A stretch of DNA of 28,820 nt from CAYJFD01 sp964369605. GTDB taxonomy: Bacteria > Bacteroidota > Bacteroidia > Bacteroidales > UBA932. Location: assembly GCA_964369605.1 (NCBI GenBank), contig CAYJFD010000027.1:1-28820 (forward strand), read 5' to 3'. Under the pieces are notes generated by a model. It had not been told where the DNA came from and did not search any database. It was given only the letters and a program-made list of their open reading frames with translations. Below, one piece after another: positions 15,334-22,974 of the stretch (within the stretch, counting starts at the first letter, position 1; each line of letters begins with the position of its first letter). The translations under genes were made by a program, and so were the position numbers.

Positions 15334-16647
15334 TTACGACTTTAAAAGTGCCTTACTATAAACGTGCTTTTTAGCGGTGAAACTCATATAAAGAGTTCTT
15401 ACGATTAAATGAGTGTAGTAGGCTATCCATAGGGAGTGAACACCGAAAAATGGGGCAGTGATAAAATACACGATATAAAAACCGATAGCTGCAAAAATCA
15501 TTGTATTTCTAATAGCTACGGTAGATGTGGCTCCGACATAAATTCCATCCCAAACGAAGGCTGCACAACTTATTATCGGCATTAAAATCAACCAGGGTAG
15601 ATATGGCACAGAAGCGTCCAAAACCTCAGAACTAGAAGTCATAAGTCTAAACATATTGTCACCCCATATCCAATAAACAAAAGTTGAAACCAAAGCGATA
15701 CCTGCTCCCCAAATAAATATGACCCTAACTGCCTTTTTAAGAGAACTCAAATCCCTAGCGCCAATATACCTACCTGATAAGGCCTCACCTGCATAAGCAA
15801 AACCATCAATAAAGAAGGAAAATAACATTAATAGCTTCATCATTATAGAATTAACCGCTAGAGGAATATCTCCATAATCAGCTGACAAAGAAGTGAATCC
15901 ACTATATACTGCCATAAAGCCTAAAGAACGAATAAACAAGTCTCCATTCATCTTAAAAAAACCTATAATATCCTTCAAGACAAACAGCTCCTTAACACGT
16001 AAATAAGCCCTAAATAGCTTCTTATAATACTTTAAGACTAAGACGACAGCCAGAACCAAACCTGTATATTGAGCGACTACAGTACCAAGCGCTACACCCT
16101 TGAATCCCAACGGAGTATATAAACACAAATAAATACTCATTACAAAATTCACAACATTGACCACTATATCTACTGCCATAGGACTTACCGTATTCTGCAT
16201 ACCTATAAACCAGCCCTTAAAAACATATAGTCCTAAAGTCGCAGGAGCAGCCCAGATTCGGATAAAGAAATACTGTCTAGCAAAAGACTCTACCTCTTGT
16301 GATGTATCCAAGAGCATAAATACCCCATCCAAAAATAAATACTGAATCAAGAACAAGAGCATCGAGATACCCAAAGCCGTAACTATTCCCTGCCCAAAAT
16401 ACTTAACAGAATCCTTAAAATCTCGTCTACCATAGGATTGCGCCGTTAGGCCGCCAATTCCGACCCTTAGAAAACCGAAGTTCCAATACAAGATATCAAA
16501 AAGCATCGTCCCTACTGCGATAGCCCCTATTGCTCCAGCATTTCCTAGTCTTCCTGCTACCGCAATATCTACCATTCCCACCAAAGGAACAGTTATATTA
16601 GCAAGTATACTAGGAATCGATAATTTTAAGACTCTCCTATTTATCAT
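15334..16647 (-). CDS. MATE-family multidrug/cation exporter (DinF-like)
   Basis: A protein of 437 residues with twelve hydrophobic segments in two homologous halves. MATE-type motifs are seen at the start (LSIPSILANITVPLVGMVDIAVAGRLGN), in GFLRVGIGGLTAQSYGRRD, and in the second half (SFFIDGFAYAGEALSGRYIGARD). The layout and the FIDGFAYAGEA stretch match the DinF/NorM-like branch common in Bacteroidales. It would use a Na+ or H+ gradient to export organic cations or other small molecules; the substrate cannot be read from sequence. It follows rsgA by 36 nt on the same strand with no obvious promoter or terminator between, so co-transcription is likely. Confidence 0.92.
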   Translation of the reverse strand: MINRRVLKLSIPSILANITVPLVGMVDIAVAGRLGNAGAIGAIAVGTMLFDILYWNFGFLRVGIGGLTAQSYGRRDFKDSVKYFGQGIVTALGISMLLFLIQYLFLDGVFMLLDTSQEVESFARQYFFIRIWAAPATLGLYVFKGWFIGMQNTVSPMAVDIVVNVVNFVMSIYLCLYTPLGFKGVALGTVVAQYTGLVLAVVLVLKYYKKLFRAYLRVKELFVLKDIIGFFKMNGDLFIRSLGFMAVYSGFTSLSADYGDIPLAVNSIMMKLLMLFSFFIDGFAYAGEALSGRYIGARDLSSLKKAVRVIFIWGAGIALVSTFVYWIWGDNMFRLMTSSSEVLDASVPYLPWLILMPIISCAAFVWDGIYVGATSTVAIRNTMIFAAIGFYIVYFITAPFFGVHSLWIAYYTHLIVRTLYMSFTAKKHVYSKALLKS

Positions 16648-16683
16648 AAAAAACTTTTAATAACAATTTAATCAGACGCTAGA

Positions 16684-17655
16684 TTAGCGATATTTACCTT
16701 CCTCGTCCAACATCCCTAGATAAGAATTATAACGCTCCGCACTAATTTCATCCCTTTCCAATGCATCCTTCACAGCACATCTAGGTTCGTGCGTATGAGT
16801 ACAGGGTTTAAAATGACAATTCTCCATCAACGAGAACATCTCTGGAAAATAAAGAGATAATTCCTCTGGTTTAAAATCAACCAAACCAAAACCCCTAATT
16901 CCCGGAGTATCAACAATAAACCCTCCTGATGACAACTTATACATCTCATAGAAAGTTGTTGTATGCTTTCCTTGCAAGTGATACTCAGATATTTGTCCTG
17001 TTTTCGGATTTAAAGAAGGATCTAGGGCCTTGATAAGCGAAGACTTACCTACCCCAGAAACGCCACTGAACAAATTAATTCGCGCCTTAGACCCATCACC
17101 TGCACATTCACCCCTAAGCTGATCTATTCCGATATTATCTAGAGCAGAAACCTCTAACACCTCATAAGAAGCACCATTATAAATTTCCTTAAAATACTCC
17201 ACGCCAGATCGCGTATTCTCATCATAGAGATCGATCTTATTCAAAATGATCTTCACTGGTATCTTATAAGCCTGGCAGCTAACTAAAAATCTATCGATAA
17301 ATGGAAGTTTTGTTTCTGGAAAATCCAAAGTAACTACGAGGTAAGCCATGTCAATATTTGAAGCAAGAATATGAGCCTGCTTTGAAAGATTCGTAGACTT
17401 ACGGATTATGTAATTCTTCCTCTTACAAACATTCTTAATCACCCCTACTCCACTAGGTCTTCCATCCTCATTCACTGGCACCTCATACTCAACGATATCC
17501 CCTACTGCCACTGGGTTAGTAGCATTAAAATCCTTCAATCTGAGCTTTCCTCTTATAACCACAGCAAAAAGATCCCACTTAGGCAATTCTGAAATAAGAT
17601 ATTGACTTCCCGTGTGCTTTACTACATAGGCTTCACCCGTTTTATAACTTTCCAT
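16684..17655 (-). CDS. rsgA: Ribosome small-subunit-dependent GTPase A
   Basis: A full-length circularly permuted GTPase of 323 residues that helps late 30S maturation. Domains in order: N-terminal OB fold (about 1-85, with VVIRGKLR and VGDIVEYEVP), G4 motif NKID (139-142), G5 region EVSALDN, G1 P-loop GVSGVGKSS (198-206), G2 region with HTTTF, G3 DTPGIRGFG (249-257), then the zinc knuckle with Cys280, Cys285, His287 and Cys293. The frame is open to 17739, but that extension runs into the divergent polyprenyl synthase promoter and coding start. The Met at 17655 (MESYKTGEAYVV) gives the conserved length. A near-consensus -7 box (TATCTTCG, 17668-17661) lies just upstream, giving a very short leader. 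Confidence 0.97.
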   Translation of the reverse strand: MESYKTGEAYVVKHTGSQYLISELPKWDLFAVVIRGKLRLKDFNATNPVAVGDIVEYEVPVNEDGRPSGVGVIKNVCKRKNYIIRKSTNLSKQAHILASNIDMAYLVVTLDFPETKLPFIDRFLVSCQAYKIPVKIILNKIDLYDENTRSGVEYFKEIYNGASYEVLEVSALDNIGIDQLRGECAGDGSKARINLFSGVSGVGKSSLIKALDPSLNPKTGQISEYHLQGKHTTTFYEMYKLSSGGFIVDTPGIRGFGLVDFKPEELSLYFPEMFSLMENCHFKPCTHTHEPRCAVKDALERDEISAERYNSYLGMLDEEGKYR

Positions 17656-17660
17656 AGCTG

Positions 17661-17708
17661 CGAAGATACAAATAAGATGTGAATTTTGTAGAAAAACTCT
17701 TAACTTTG
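17661..17708. promoter_or_regulatory. Divergent promoter region, rsgA and polyprenyl synthase
   Basis: On the plus strand TAACTTTG (17701-17708) is a consensus -7 box 22 nt before the polyprenyl synthase ATG at 17730. On the minus strand TATCTTCG (17668-17661) matches 7 of 8 positions and serves rsgA. Neither has a good TTG at -33. The boxes show that the longer open frames of both genes are not translated. Confidence 0.6.
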
Positions 17709-17729
17709 CACGACAATAAATATGACTAT

Positions 17730-18707
17730 ATGTATACAAGCGAGGAAATAAAAGAAGTTGTAGATAAGAGTATCTCTATAATTAATCTCAAGAAAGAGCC
17801 ACAAGAACTATACAAACCCCTTGAACACACGCTTTCGATTGGAGGAAAGAGAATAAGACCTAGACTATGCCTTTTATGCTGTTCCCTATTCTCTAAACGC
17901 CTAGAAAAATGCCATATCTACCCAGCTATGGCTATTGAGTTATTTCATGCCTTCACACTTATCCATGACGATATTATGGACAATGCTGACAAAAGACGTG
18001 GACAACTAACTATTCATAAAAAGTGGGGAGAAAACACGGCCATCCTTTCTGGTGACGTGATGTCAATTATAGCTTACGAATACCTTGCCGAAGCAAAGCC
18101 TGAGCTTCTACCAAAAGCCCTTGTTCTCTTCACAAAAACAGCAAGAGAAGTATGCGAGGGACAACAGTTCGATATGAACTACGAAAAGATTCCATACATC
18201 ACTATGGACGATTATATAAAAATGATCGGGCTAAAAACTGCTGTCCTTATAGCATTTTCAGCAAAGCTTGGAGCCTTACTCGCAGGAGCCGATGACGAAA
18301 CAGCCAATGCACTGTACAACTATGGTTATCAACTAGGTATAGCATTCCAGATCACTGACGACTACCTAGATGTTTACGCTGATCACAACACCTTTGGCAA
18401 GAATATCGGAGGGGACATCGTTAACAACAAAAAGAGCTGGATGCAGGTAGAATGTATCAAGCAAATACAAGGTGAAGGAAAAGATCGCTTCAATAAAATT
18501 ATGGCGATGGGCGCAGAAAGAGCTGAAGAAAAGATCACCCTGATGAAAGAACTTTACTCTGAATACGGGATTAAGGAAGCTGCAGAAAAGGAGATAGAGA
18601 AGTATTACAGCTCCGCAATGTCGGAACTTAAAGACCTGTCCCTATCTAGAGTTCAGCTTAAGTTACTTTCAGACTTCGCTACGGATCTAATAAATAGAAA
18701 TAAATAA
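17730..18707 (+). CDS. Polyprenyl (trans-isoprenyl) diphosphate synthase
   Basis: A protein of 325 residues that condenses isopentenyl diphosphate onto an allylic diphosphate. Motifs: GGKRIRP (38-44), first Asp-rich motif DDIMD (80-84, in LIHDDIMDNADKRRG), GDV (109-111), QQFDM, KTA (169-171) and second Asp-rich motif DDYLD (210-214) followed by FGKNIGGDIVNNKKSW. The chain length of the product cannot be fixed from this alone; octaprenyl (menaquinone side chain) or geranylgeranyl are the likely choices in this group. The start at 17730 (MYTSEEIKEVV) follows a TAACTTTG promoter box that excludes the earlier in-frame Met at 17679. The U32 gene follows after one base (TAA-T-ATG), so the two form an operon. 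Confidence 0.93.
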   Translation: MYTSEEIKEVVDKSISIINLKKEPQELYKPLEHTLSIGGKRIRPRLCLLCCSLFSKRLEKCHIYPAMAIELFHAFTLIHDDIMDNADKRRGQLTIHKKWGENTAILSGDVMSIIAYEYLAEAKPELLPKALVLFTKTAREVCEGQQFDMNYEKIPYITMDDYIKMIGLKTAVLIAFSAKLGALLAGADDETANALYNYGYQLGIAFQITDDYLDVYADHNTFGKNIGGDIVNNKKSWMQVECIKQIQGEGKDRFNKIMAMGAERAEEKITLMKELYSEYGIKEAAEKEIEKYYSSAMSELKDLSLSRVQLKLLSDFATDLINRNK

Positions 18708-18708
18708 T

Positions 18709-20001
18709 ATGAGTAGAAAGATGGAGATTATGGCTCCTGCAGGCAACTTTGAATGCCTTAGAGCAGCTATACAAGGCGGTGCAGATTCTATATACTTTGG
18801 TGTTGACAAATTAAATATGCGCTCACATTCAGCGAATAATTTTTCAACAAACGACCTCCCTGAGATAGCAAGAATATGCGAAGAAAATGGAGTACGCTCC
18901 TATCTTACACTTAACATTATAATCTACAATGCTGACTTAGAGGAAGCATATAAAACACTAGATGCAGCTAAAGAAGCAAATATAACTGCCGTTATCGCCT
19001 CTGACATGGCCATCATAATGTACGCATTTTCAATAGGTCTAGAGGTACACATATCCACCCAGTTAAACGTTTCAAACATAGACACTCTTCGTTTCTTTGC
19101 ACAGTTCGCTGATGTGATAGTACTCGCTAGAGAACTAGATTTGAAGCAAGTAAAACAAATTACAGATAAGATAAAAGAAGAAAACATCTGTGGCCCTGCT
19201 GGCAGACTCATAGAAATCGAAATGTTCTGTCACGGAGCACTATGTATGGCTATATCAGGAAAATGCTACCTGAGCCTTCACGAATATAATCTTTCTGCAA
19301 ACCGTGGATCTTGCATCCAGCTTTGTAGAAGAGCCTACAGTGCAAAAGATCTTGAAACAGATAGAGAACTAGAAATCGACAACAAATACATAATGTCTCC
19401 AAAAGACCTATGTACAGTTGAATTTGTCGACAAGATGATAGAGGCAGGGGTAAGTGTATTCAAGATCGAAGGACGCGCAAGAGCCGCAGAATATGTAAAG
19501 ACGGTTTGCAGCGTATACCGAAGCGCCATTGACGCGGCGACAAATGATATTGCGCTAGCGAATAATGCTCCTGCAAATGATATTGCTGGAGAATCCAGCG
19601 CTAATTCATACACCGACGAGTTAAAGAGCGAACTAAAAGAAAAGCTCTCTGGCGTATTCAACAGAGGCTTCTGGGACGGATACTACCAAGGAGCAAAATT
19701 AGGAGAGTGGAGTGAGGTCTACGGAAATAAAGCTACAAGACGCAAAACCTACATCGGAAAAGTCACTAACTACTTCAGCAACATAGGAGTAGCAGAAGTA
19801 TTATTAGAAAGCGGAGACCTATCTGTGGGCCAAGAAATAATGATTATGGGACCTTCAACTGGACTAATAGAACATACTGTTGAAGAAATCAGAGTAGATC
19901 TAAAAAAGACAGATAGCGCAGTAAAAGGTACTACACTATCTATTCCTATAGCTCAGAAACTACGTCGTTCTGATAAAATCTATGTTTGGCTACCAGCCTA
20001 A
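18709..20001 (+). CDS. Peptidase U32 family protein (TrhP/YegQ-like)
   Basis: A protein of 430 residues of the U32 family, whose studied members act mostly in tRNA or rRNA hydroxylation and similar O2-independent modifications, not proteolysis. The signature EMFCHGALCMAISGKCYLS (171-189) is followed by RGSCIQLCRRAY (199-210), giving cysteines 174, 179, 186, 202 and 206 as candidate Fe-S ligands, then FKIEGRARAAEYVK (251-264). The C-terminal half has a beta-barrel-like domain (YIGKVTNYFSNIGVAEVLL). Between the two, residues about 277-303 form a low-complexity insertion (ATNDIALANNAP / ANDIAGESSANS) made by a 33-bp DNA duplication, which I would not expect in the core fold. It is translationally coupled to the polyprenyl synthase. 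Which RNA it modifies is not clear. Confidence 0.9.
   Translation: MSRKMEIMAPAGNFECLRAAIQGGADSIYFGVDKLNMRSHSANNFSTNDLPEIARICEENGVRSYLTLNIIIYNADLEEAYKTLDAAKEANITAVIASDMAIIMYAFSIGLEVHISTQLNVSNIDTLRFFAQFADVIVLARELDLKQVKQITDKIKEENICGPAGRLIEIEMFCHGALCMAISGKCYLSLHEYNLSANRGSCIQLCRRAYSAKDLETDRELEIDNKYIMSPKDLCTVEFVDKMIEAGVSVFKIEGRARAAEYVKTVCSVYRSAIDAATNDIALANNAPANDIAGESSANSYTDELKSELKEKLSGVFNRGFWDGYYQGAKLGEWSEVYGNKATRRKTYIGKVTNYFSNIGVAEVLLESGDLSVGQEIMIMGPSTGLIEHTVEEIRVDLKKTDSAVKGTTLSIPIAQKLRRSDKIYVWLPA
19541..19586 (+). repeat. 33-bp period internal repeat in the U32 gene
   Basis: CAAATGATATTGC occurs at 19541-19553 and exactly again at 19574-19586, 33 bp (11 codons) apart and in frame. It encodes NDIA twice within an Ala/Asn-rich stretch and looks like a recent in-frame duplication in a linker. 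Confidence 0.75.
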
Positions 20002-20012
20002 GAGACTGCTAA

Positions 20013-21596
20013 TTACAATATAGCCTTGAGAACTATATCGTGATCAAGGAAGTTTTCAATTTGCCCCCAAGCATAATAATACTTTGAGACTATTTCGTTC
20101 TCTAACATAGGAGATATTTCCTCACGATTCTCATATAAAAATGTAGACGCGTCGACACTAACCTTTGATTCTAAATGAGTAAATTCATCCTTTACAGAAT
20201 CATATATTCCATCCCTCTTTGCAGCTTCAATTAATTCCTGTACCATGATCTCAGACTCTGTTCTTGAATCGAAATCAGTAGAGCAAACATACTCTACAAA
20301 ATCCTCATACTGCCTTTCACTTAACTCAAAATCAGCAGCTGGCGCAATACTCAAGTTCTCAGCAAAGAACTTAATAGCATAATCCTGAAGTGTTCCACCG
20401 AGCACCAAAGAAGCCATCACTCGAGAATAAGCCTTTGGTTCAACCTTAACATCTGGCTCTATTCCCCCATTATTTCCTTCATTTCCCTCATTATTTTCTT
20501 CTTGATTATCATCACTACCATTCTCTACGTCCTTATCTTTCGAGAAATAATCTATTCCTTGAACACAACGGCCACTTGGAGTATAATAACGAGCCGTCGT
20601 TAACTTTAAGGTCGACCCATAGCCAACATCTCTAATAGCCTGCACTAAACCCTTTCCAAAAGTCCTCTCTCCAACTATTGTGGCACGTTCTAAATCCTGA
20701 AGAGCACCTGCAACTATCTCAGAAGAAGAAGCAGATTGGGAATCCACTAAAACAGTAATCGGAATATCTATATCAACGGGTGTACTTTCGGTATAATACT
20801 TCACAAGAGATAAACTATCTCTACCCATAGAAGAGACCACCATAGTATTCTTTGGAAGAAACACAGACAACAACTCTATCGCCTCTGACATTAGTCCACC
20901 CCCGTTCGAGCGCAAATCTAACACGAGACGCTTCATAGAGCCCTCTTGCTTATAATTAGAAAAGATATTGCGAAACTCTTTCGCTCCACCATCTGTAAAA
21001 CCATCATAAGAAAAATACACAGTCGTGTCATTAAGATATCCGTGATACTGTATGTCTGCAAAATTAATTATTCCCCTCTCGAACTTTATATCTACCGTAT
21101 CTCCGCCCCTTGCCTTTAGCACTCTCATATCAAAAACCGATCCAGGCCTTCCCCTCATCTTAGTGCTGGCCTGACTCACAGTTAAAGGATTCACACTTTC
21201 ACCATCGATCTCTAATATCTTATCACCTGGCTGCAAACCAAACTTTTGAGCTGCAGAAGACGCATAAGGCTGGGTAATCATTATCGGCTCACCCTCTGCC
21301 TTCTGAATCATTGCCCCTACTCCGCCATAACTTCCAGTTGTCATCAAATCTATATCTACAGCATCTTCCTCAGGGATATATACCGTGTAAGGATCTAATT
21401 CTGCGAGTATTGCGTTAACACCTGTCATAACCATACCACTTAAAGCTAGCGAATCCTCAACATAAGCACCTCTGAGAGCCCTCAAAATATTATACTGAAT
21501 CTCTAGAGATTTAGCTGTTTTAAAATCCTCTGACTGAGCTGTTAAAACAGACAAGCTCACAAATACGCCCAATACTACTACTATTATTTTTCTCAT
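20013..21596 (-). CDS. C-terminal processing peptidase (S41 family) with PDZ domain
   Basis: A secreted or periplasmic protease of 527 residues. Signal peptide (MRKIIVVVLGVFVSLSVLTAQ), N-terminal helical part, PDZ domain (about 85-165, with GVGAMIQKAEGEPI and GLQPGDKILEIDGE), then the S41 catalytic core: LVLDLRSNGGGL (224-235), SQSASSSEIVAGALQDLERA (286-305) with nucleophile Ser290, and RTFGKGLVQ (311-319) with base Lys315. The 25-residue Ser-Lys spacing matches E. coli Prc. After GRCVQGIDYFSKD comes an acidic, Asn/Glu/Gly-rich insert (about 355-378), then a C-terminal domain. The start at 21596 is set by a TAACTTTG box on the minus strand (21625-21618). It ends 11 bp from the convergent U32 stop. 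Confidence 0.93.
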   Translation of the reverse strand: MRKIIVVVLGVFVSLSVLTAQSEDFKTAKSLEIQYNILRALRGAYVEDSLALSGMVMTGVNAILAELDPYTVYIPEEDAVDIDLMTTGSYGGVGAMIQKAEGEPIMITQPYASSAAQKFGLQPGDKILEIDGESVNPLTVSQASTKMRGRPGSVFDMRVLKARGGDTVDIKFERGIINFADIQYHGYLNDTTVYFSYDGFTDGGAKEFRNIFSNYKQEGSMKRLVLDLRSNGGGLMSEAIELLSVFLPKNTMVVSSMGRDSLSLVKYYTESTPVDIDIPITVLVDSQSASSSEIVAGALQDLERATIVGERTFGKGLVQAIRDVGYGSTLKLTTARYYTPSGRCVQGIDYFSKDKDVENGSDDNQEENNEGNEGNNGGIEPDVKVEPKAYSRVMASLVLGGTLQDYAIKFFAENLSIAPAADFELSERQYEDFVEYVCSTDFDSRTESEIMVQELIEAAKRDGIYDSVKDEFTHLESKVSVDASTFLYENREEISPMLENEIVSKYYYAWGQIENFLDHDIVLKAIL

Positions 21597-21617
21597 TTTC
21601 TTATAATTTTCGAAAGA

Positions 21618-21653
21618 CAAAGTTAATCTTTATAAGTTCATTTCTTAACTTTG
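21618..21653. promoter_or_regulatory. Divergent -7 boxes for the S41 protease and rdgB
   Basis: Two identical TAACTTTG elements face opposite ways: minus strand 21625-21618 for the protease and plus strand 21646-21653 for rdgB, 20 bp apart. Neither has a clear TTG at -33. The rdgB box overlaps the earliest in-frame TTG codon, so the ATG at 21678 is the start. Confidence 0.6.
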
Positions 21654-21677
21654 CATCAATTATTAGACCAAGTTCAA

Positions 21678-22256
21678 ATGAAAAAGTTAATTTTCGCTAC
21701 GGGAAACAAAAATAAACTCTTCGAAGCACAGAAGATTCTAGGAGAAAATATATGCTTAAGTACTCCTTCGGACTACAATATCAATGAAGATATTCCTGAA
21801 ACAGCAGATACCCTAAAGGGCAATGCCATCCTTAAAGCCCAATACATATACGAACGCACACAAGAAGACTGCTTTGCGGACGACACTGGGCTAGAAATAG
21901 ATTACCTCAATGGCGCCCCTGGTGTATACTCTGCTCGCTATGCCGGAGAAAATAAACTAGCTAAGGACAATATCGCTAAAGTTCTAAACGAACTCCAGGG
22001 CCTTCCTTTAGAACTTAGGACAGCTCGATTCAAATGCGTTATAGCACTAATCCTAGACGGAGAACTACACACGTTTGAAGGATGCTGTGAAGGAGTAATT
22101 ACTTTCGAATGCTCAGGTAGTGAAGGCTTTGGATATGATCCTATTTTCAGACCTAGTGGCTACCAAGCTAGCTTCTCTGAACTTAGCCTTGAAGAGAAAA
22201 ACACCATCTCTCATAGAGGAATAGCTATGAAATTACTAGCTGACAAGCTTAAATAA
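21678..22256 (+). CDS. rdgB: XTP/dITP diphosphatase (RdgB/HAM1 family)
   Basis: An enzyme of 192 residues that removes non-canonical purine triphosphates (ITP, dITP, XTP) to prevent their incorporation. Motifs: FATGNKNKLFEA near the N-terminus, FADDTGLEIDYLNGAPGVYSARYAG in the middle (fragments FADDTGLEID and GAPGVYSARYAG), GFGYDPIFRPSG, and SHRGIAM near the end. The start is the ATG at 21678, 25 nt after a -7 box. recO follows 16 nt downstream in the same direction, so the two are probably co-transcribed. Confidence 0.96.
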   Translation: MKKLIFATGNKNKLFEAQKILGENICLSTPSDYNINEDIPETADTLKGNAILKAQYIYERTQEDCFADDTGLEIDYLNGAPGVYSARYAGENKLAKDNIAKVLNELQGLPLELRTARFKCVIALILDGELHTFEGCCEGVITFECSGSEGFGYDPIFRPSGYQASFSELSLEEKNTISHRGIAMKLLADKLK

Positions 22257-22272
22257 AACCGCACTAATCTAA

Positions 22273-22932
22273 ATGAAATTAATAGTTCTACATAGTACGA
22301 AATACGGTGAGAGTTCATTAATTGTCCACGCCTACTCGCAAACAGACGGAAGAGCTGGCTATATGATAAAAGGTGCATTTGGAAAGAAAAATCAGCACCT
22401 GAGTGCAAGCATACATCCTCTTAATATTATTGATTATCAAATAAGTCCTAATAATAAAGCATCACTTGCTCTTTTAAAAGAATTCTCGTCCGTAAGGACT
22501 CTCTCCGATCTACGCTTTGACTTAAAAAAGAACTCTATCGCTATATTTATCTGTGAACTTCTATATCGCTCCCTTAGGGAAAACATTCAAGACCCCATAC
22601 TATTTAACTTTCTTGAATCTGCGATAATCACACTTAATGATCATACAGGAGACTACTCAAACTTCCATCTTTGGTTTTGCATTCGCTTTGCTTCCGTACT
22701 GGGTTTTAATTTGAGCGAAGAATTCAGTGATGAATACAACCCATTTAATACACAGCAGCTAGAGATAATAAAACTACTAAATCACAGAAACTTTGACGAC
22801 TGCAAGCATTTTGAATATAATGGATCCCTTAGAAAAGATTTTTTAGATTCTATCATCCGTTACCTTGAATTTCACTTAAACATAAAACTAAAGATAAACT
22901 CACTTCCTATTCTTCACTCCATCTGGCAGTAA
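22273..22932 (+). CDS. recO: DNA repair protein RecO
   Basis: A protein of 219 residues, the usual size. It promotes RecA loading and strand annealing in the RecFOR pathway. The N-terminal OB-fold matches the family: IVLHSTKYGESSLIVHAYSQ and GYMIKGAFGKK. The helical C-terminal part has ICELLYRSLRENIQDPILFNFLE and FHLWFCIRFASVLGFNL. No four-cysteine zinc finger is seen, which is common in Bacteroidota RecO. It lies 16 nt after rdgB, and no terminator separates it from the following GH3 gene. Confidence 0.92.
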   Translation: MKLIVLHSTKYGESSLIVHAYSQTDGRAGYMIKGAFGKKNQHLSASIHPLNIIDYQISPNNKASLALLKEFSSVRTLSDLRFDLKKNSIAIFICELLYRSLRENIQDPILFNFLESAIITLNDHTGDYSNFHLWFCIRFASVLGFNLSEEFSDEYNPFNTQQLEIIKLLNHRNFDDCKHFEYNGSLRKDFLDSIIRYLEFHLNIKLKINSLPILHSIWQ

Positions 22933-22947
22933 CAAAAAAATATTTTA

Positions 22948-22955
22948 TATATTTG
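22948..22955 (+). promoter_or_regulatory. -7 box of the GH3-family gene
   Basis: TATATTTG matches TAnnTTTG and lies 19 nt before the ATG at 22975. No clear TTG is seen at -33. Part of the expression could also come by read-through from rdgB-recO. Confidence 0.45.
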
Positions 22956-22974
22956 TAAATTAATTCTTGAGCTT

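Noticed and set aside
19335..19661. Minus-strand frame of 108 codons inside the U32 gene
   Set aside because: Antisense to a conserved coding region with clear family motifs; low-complexity Ser/Ala content is typical of a shadow frame.
20002..20050. Terminator between the convergent U32 and S41 genes
   Set aside because: Only short 5-6 bp inverted repeats (ATATAG/CTATAT, CTTGA/TCAAG) inside the protease 3' end are seen, and no T-run.
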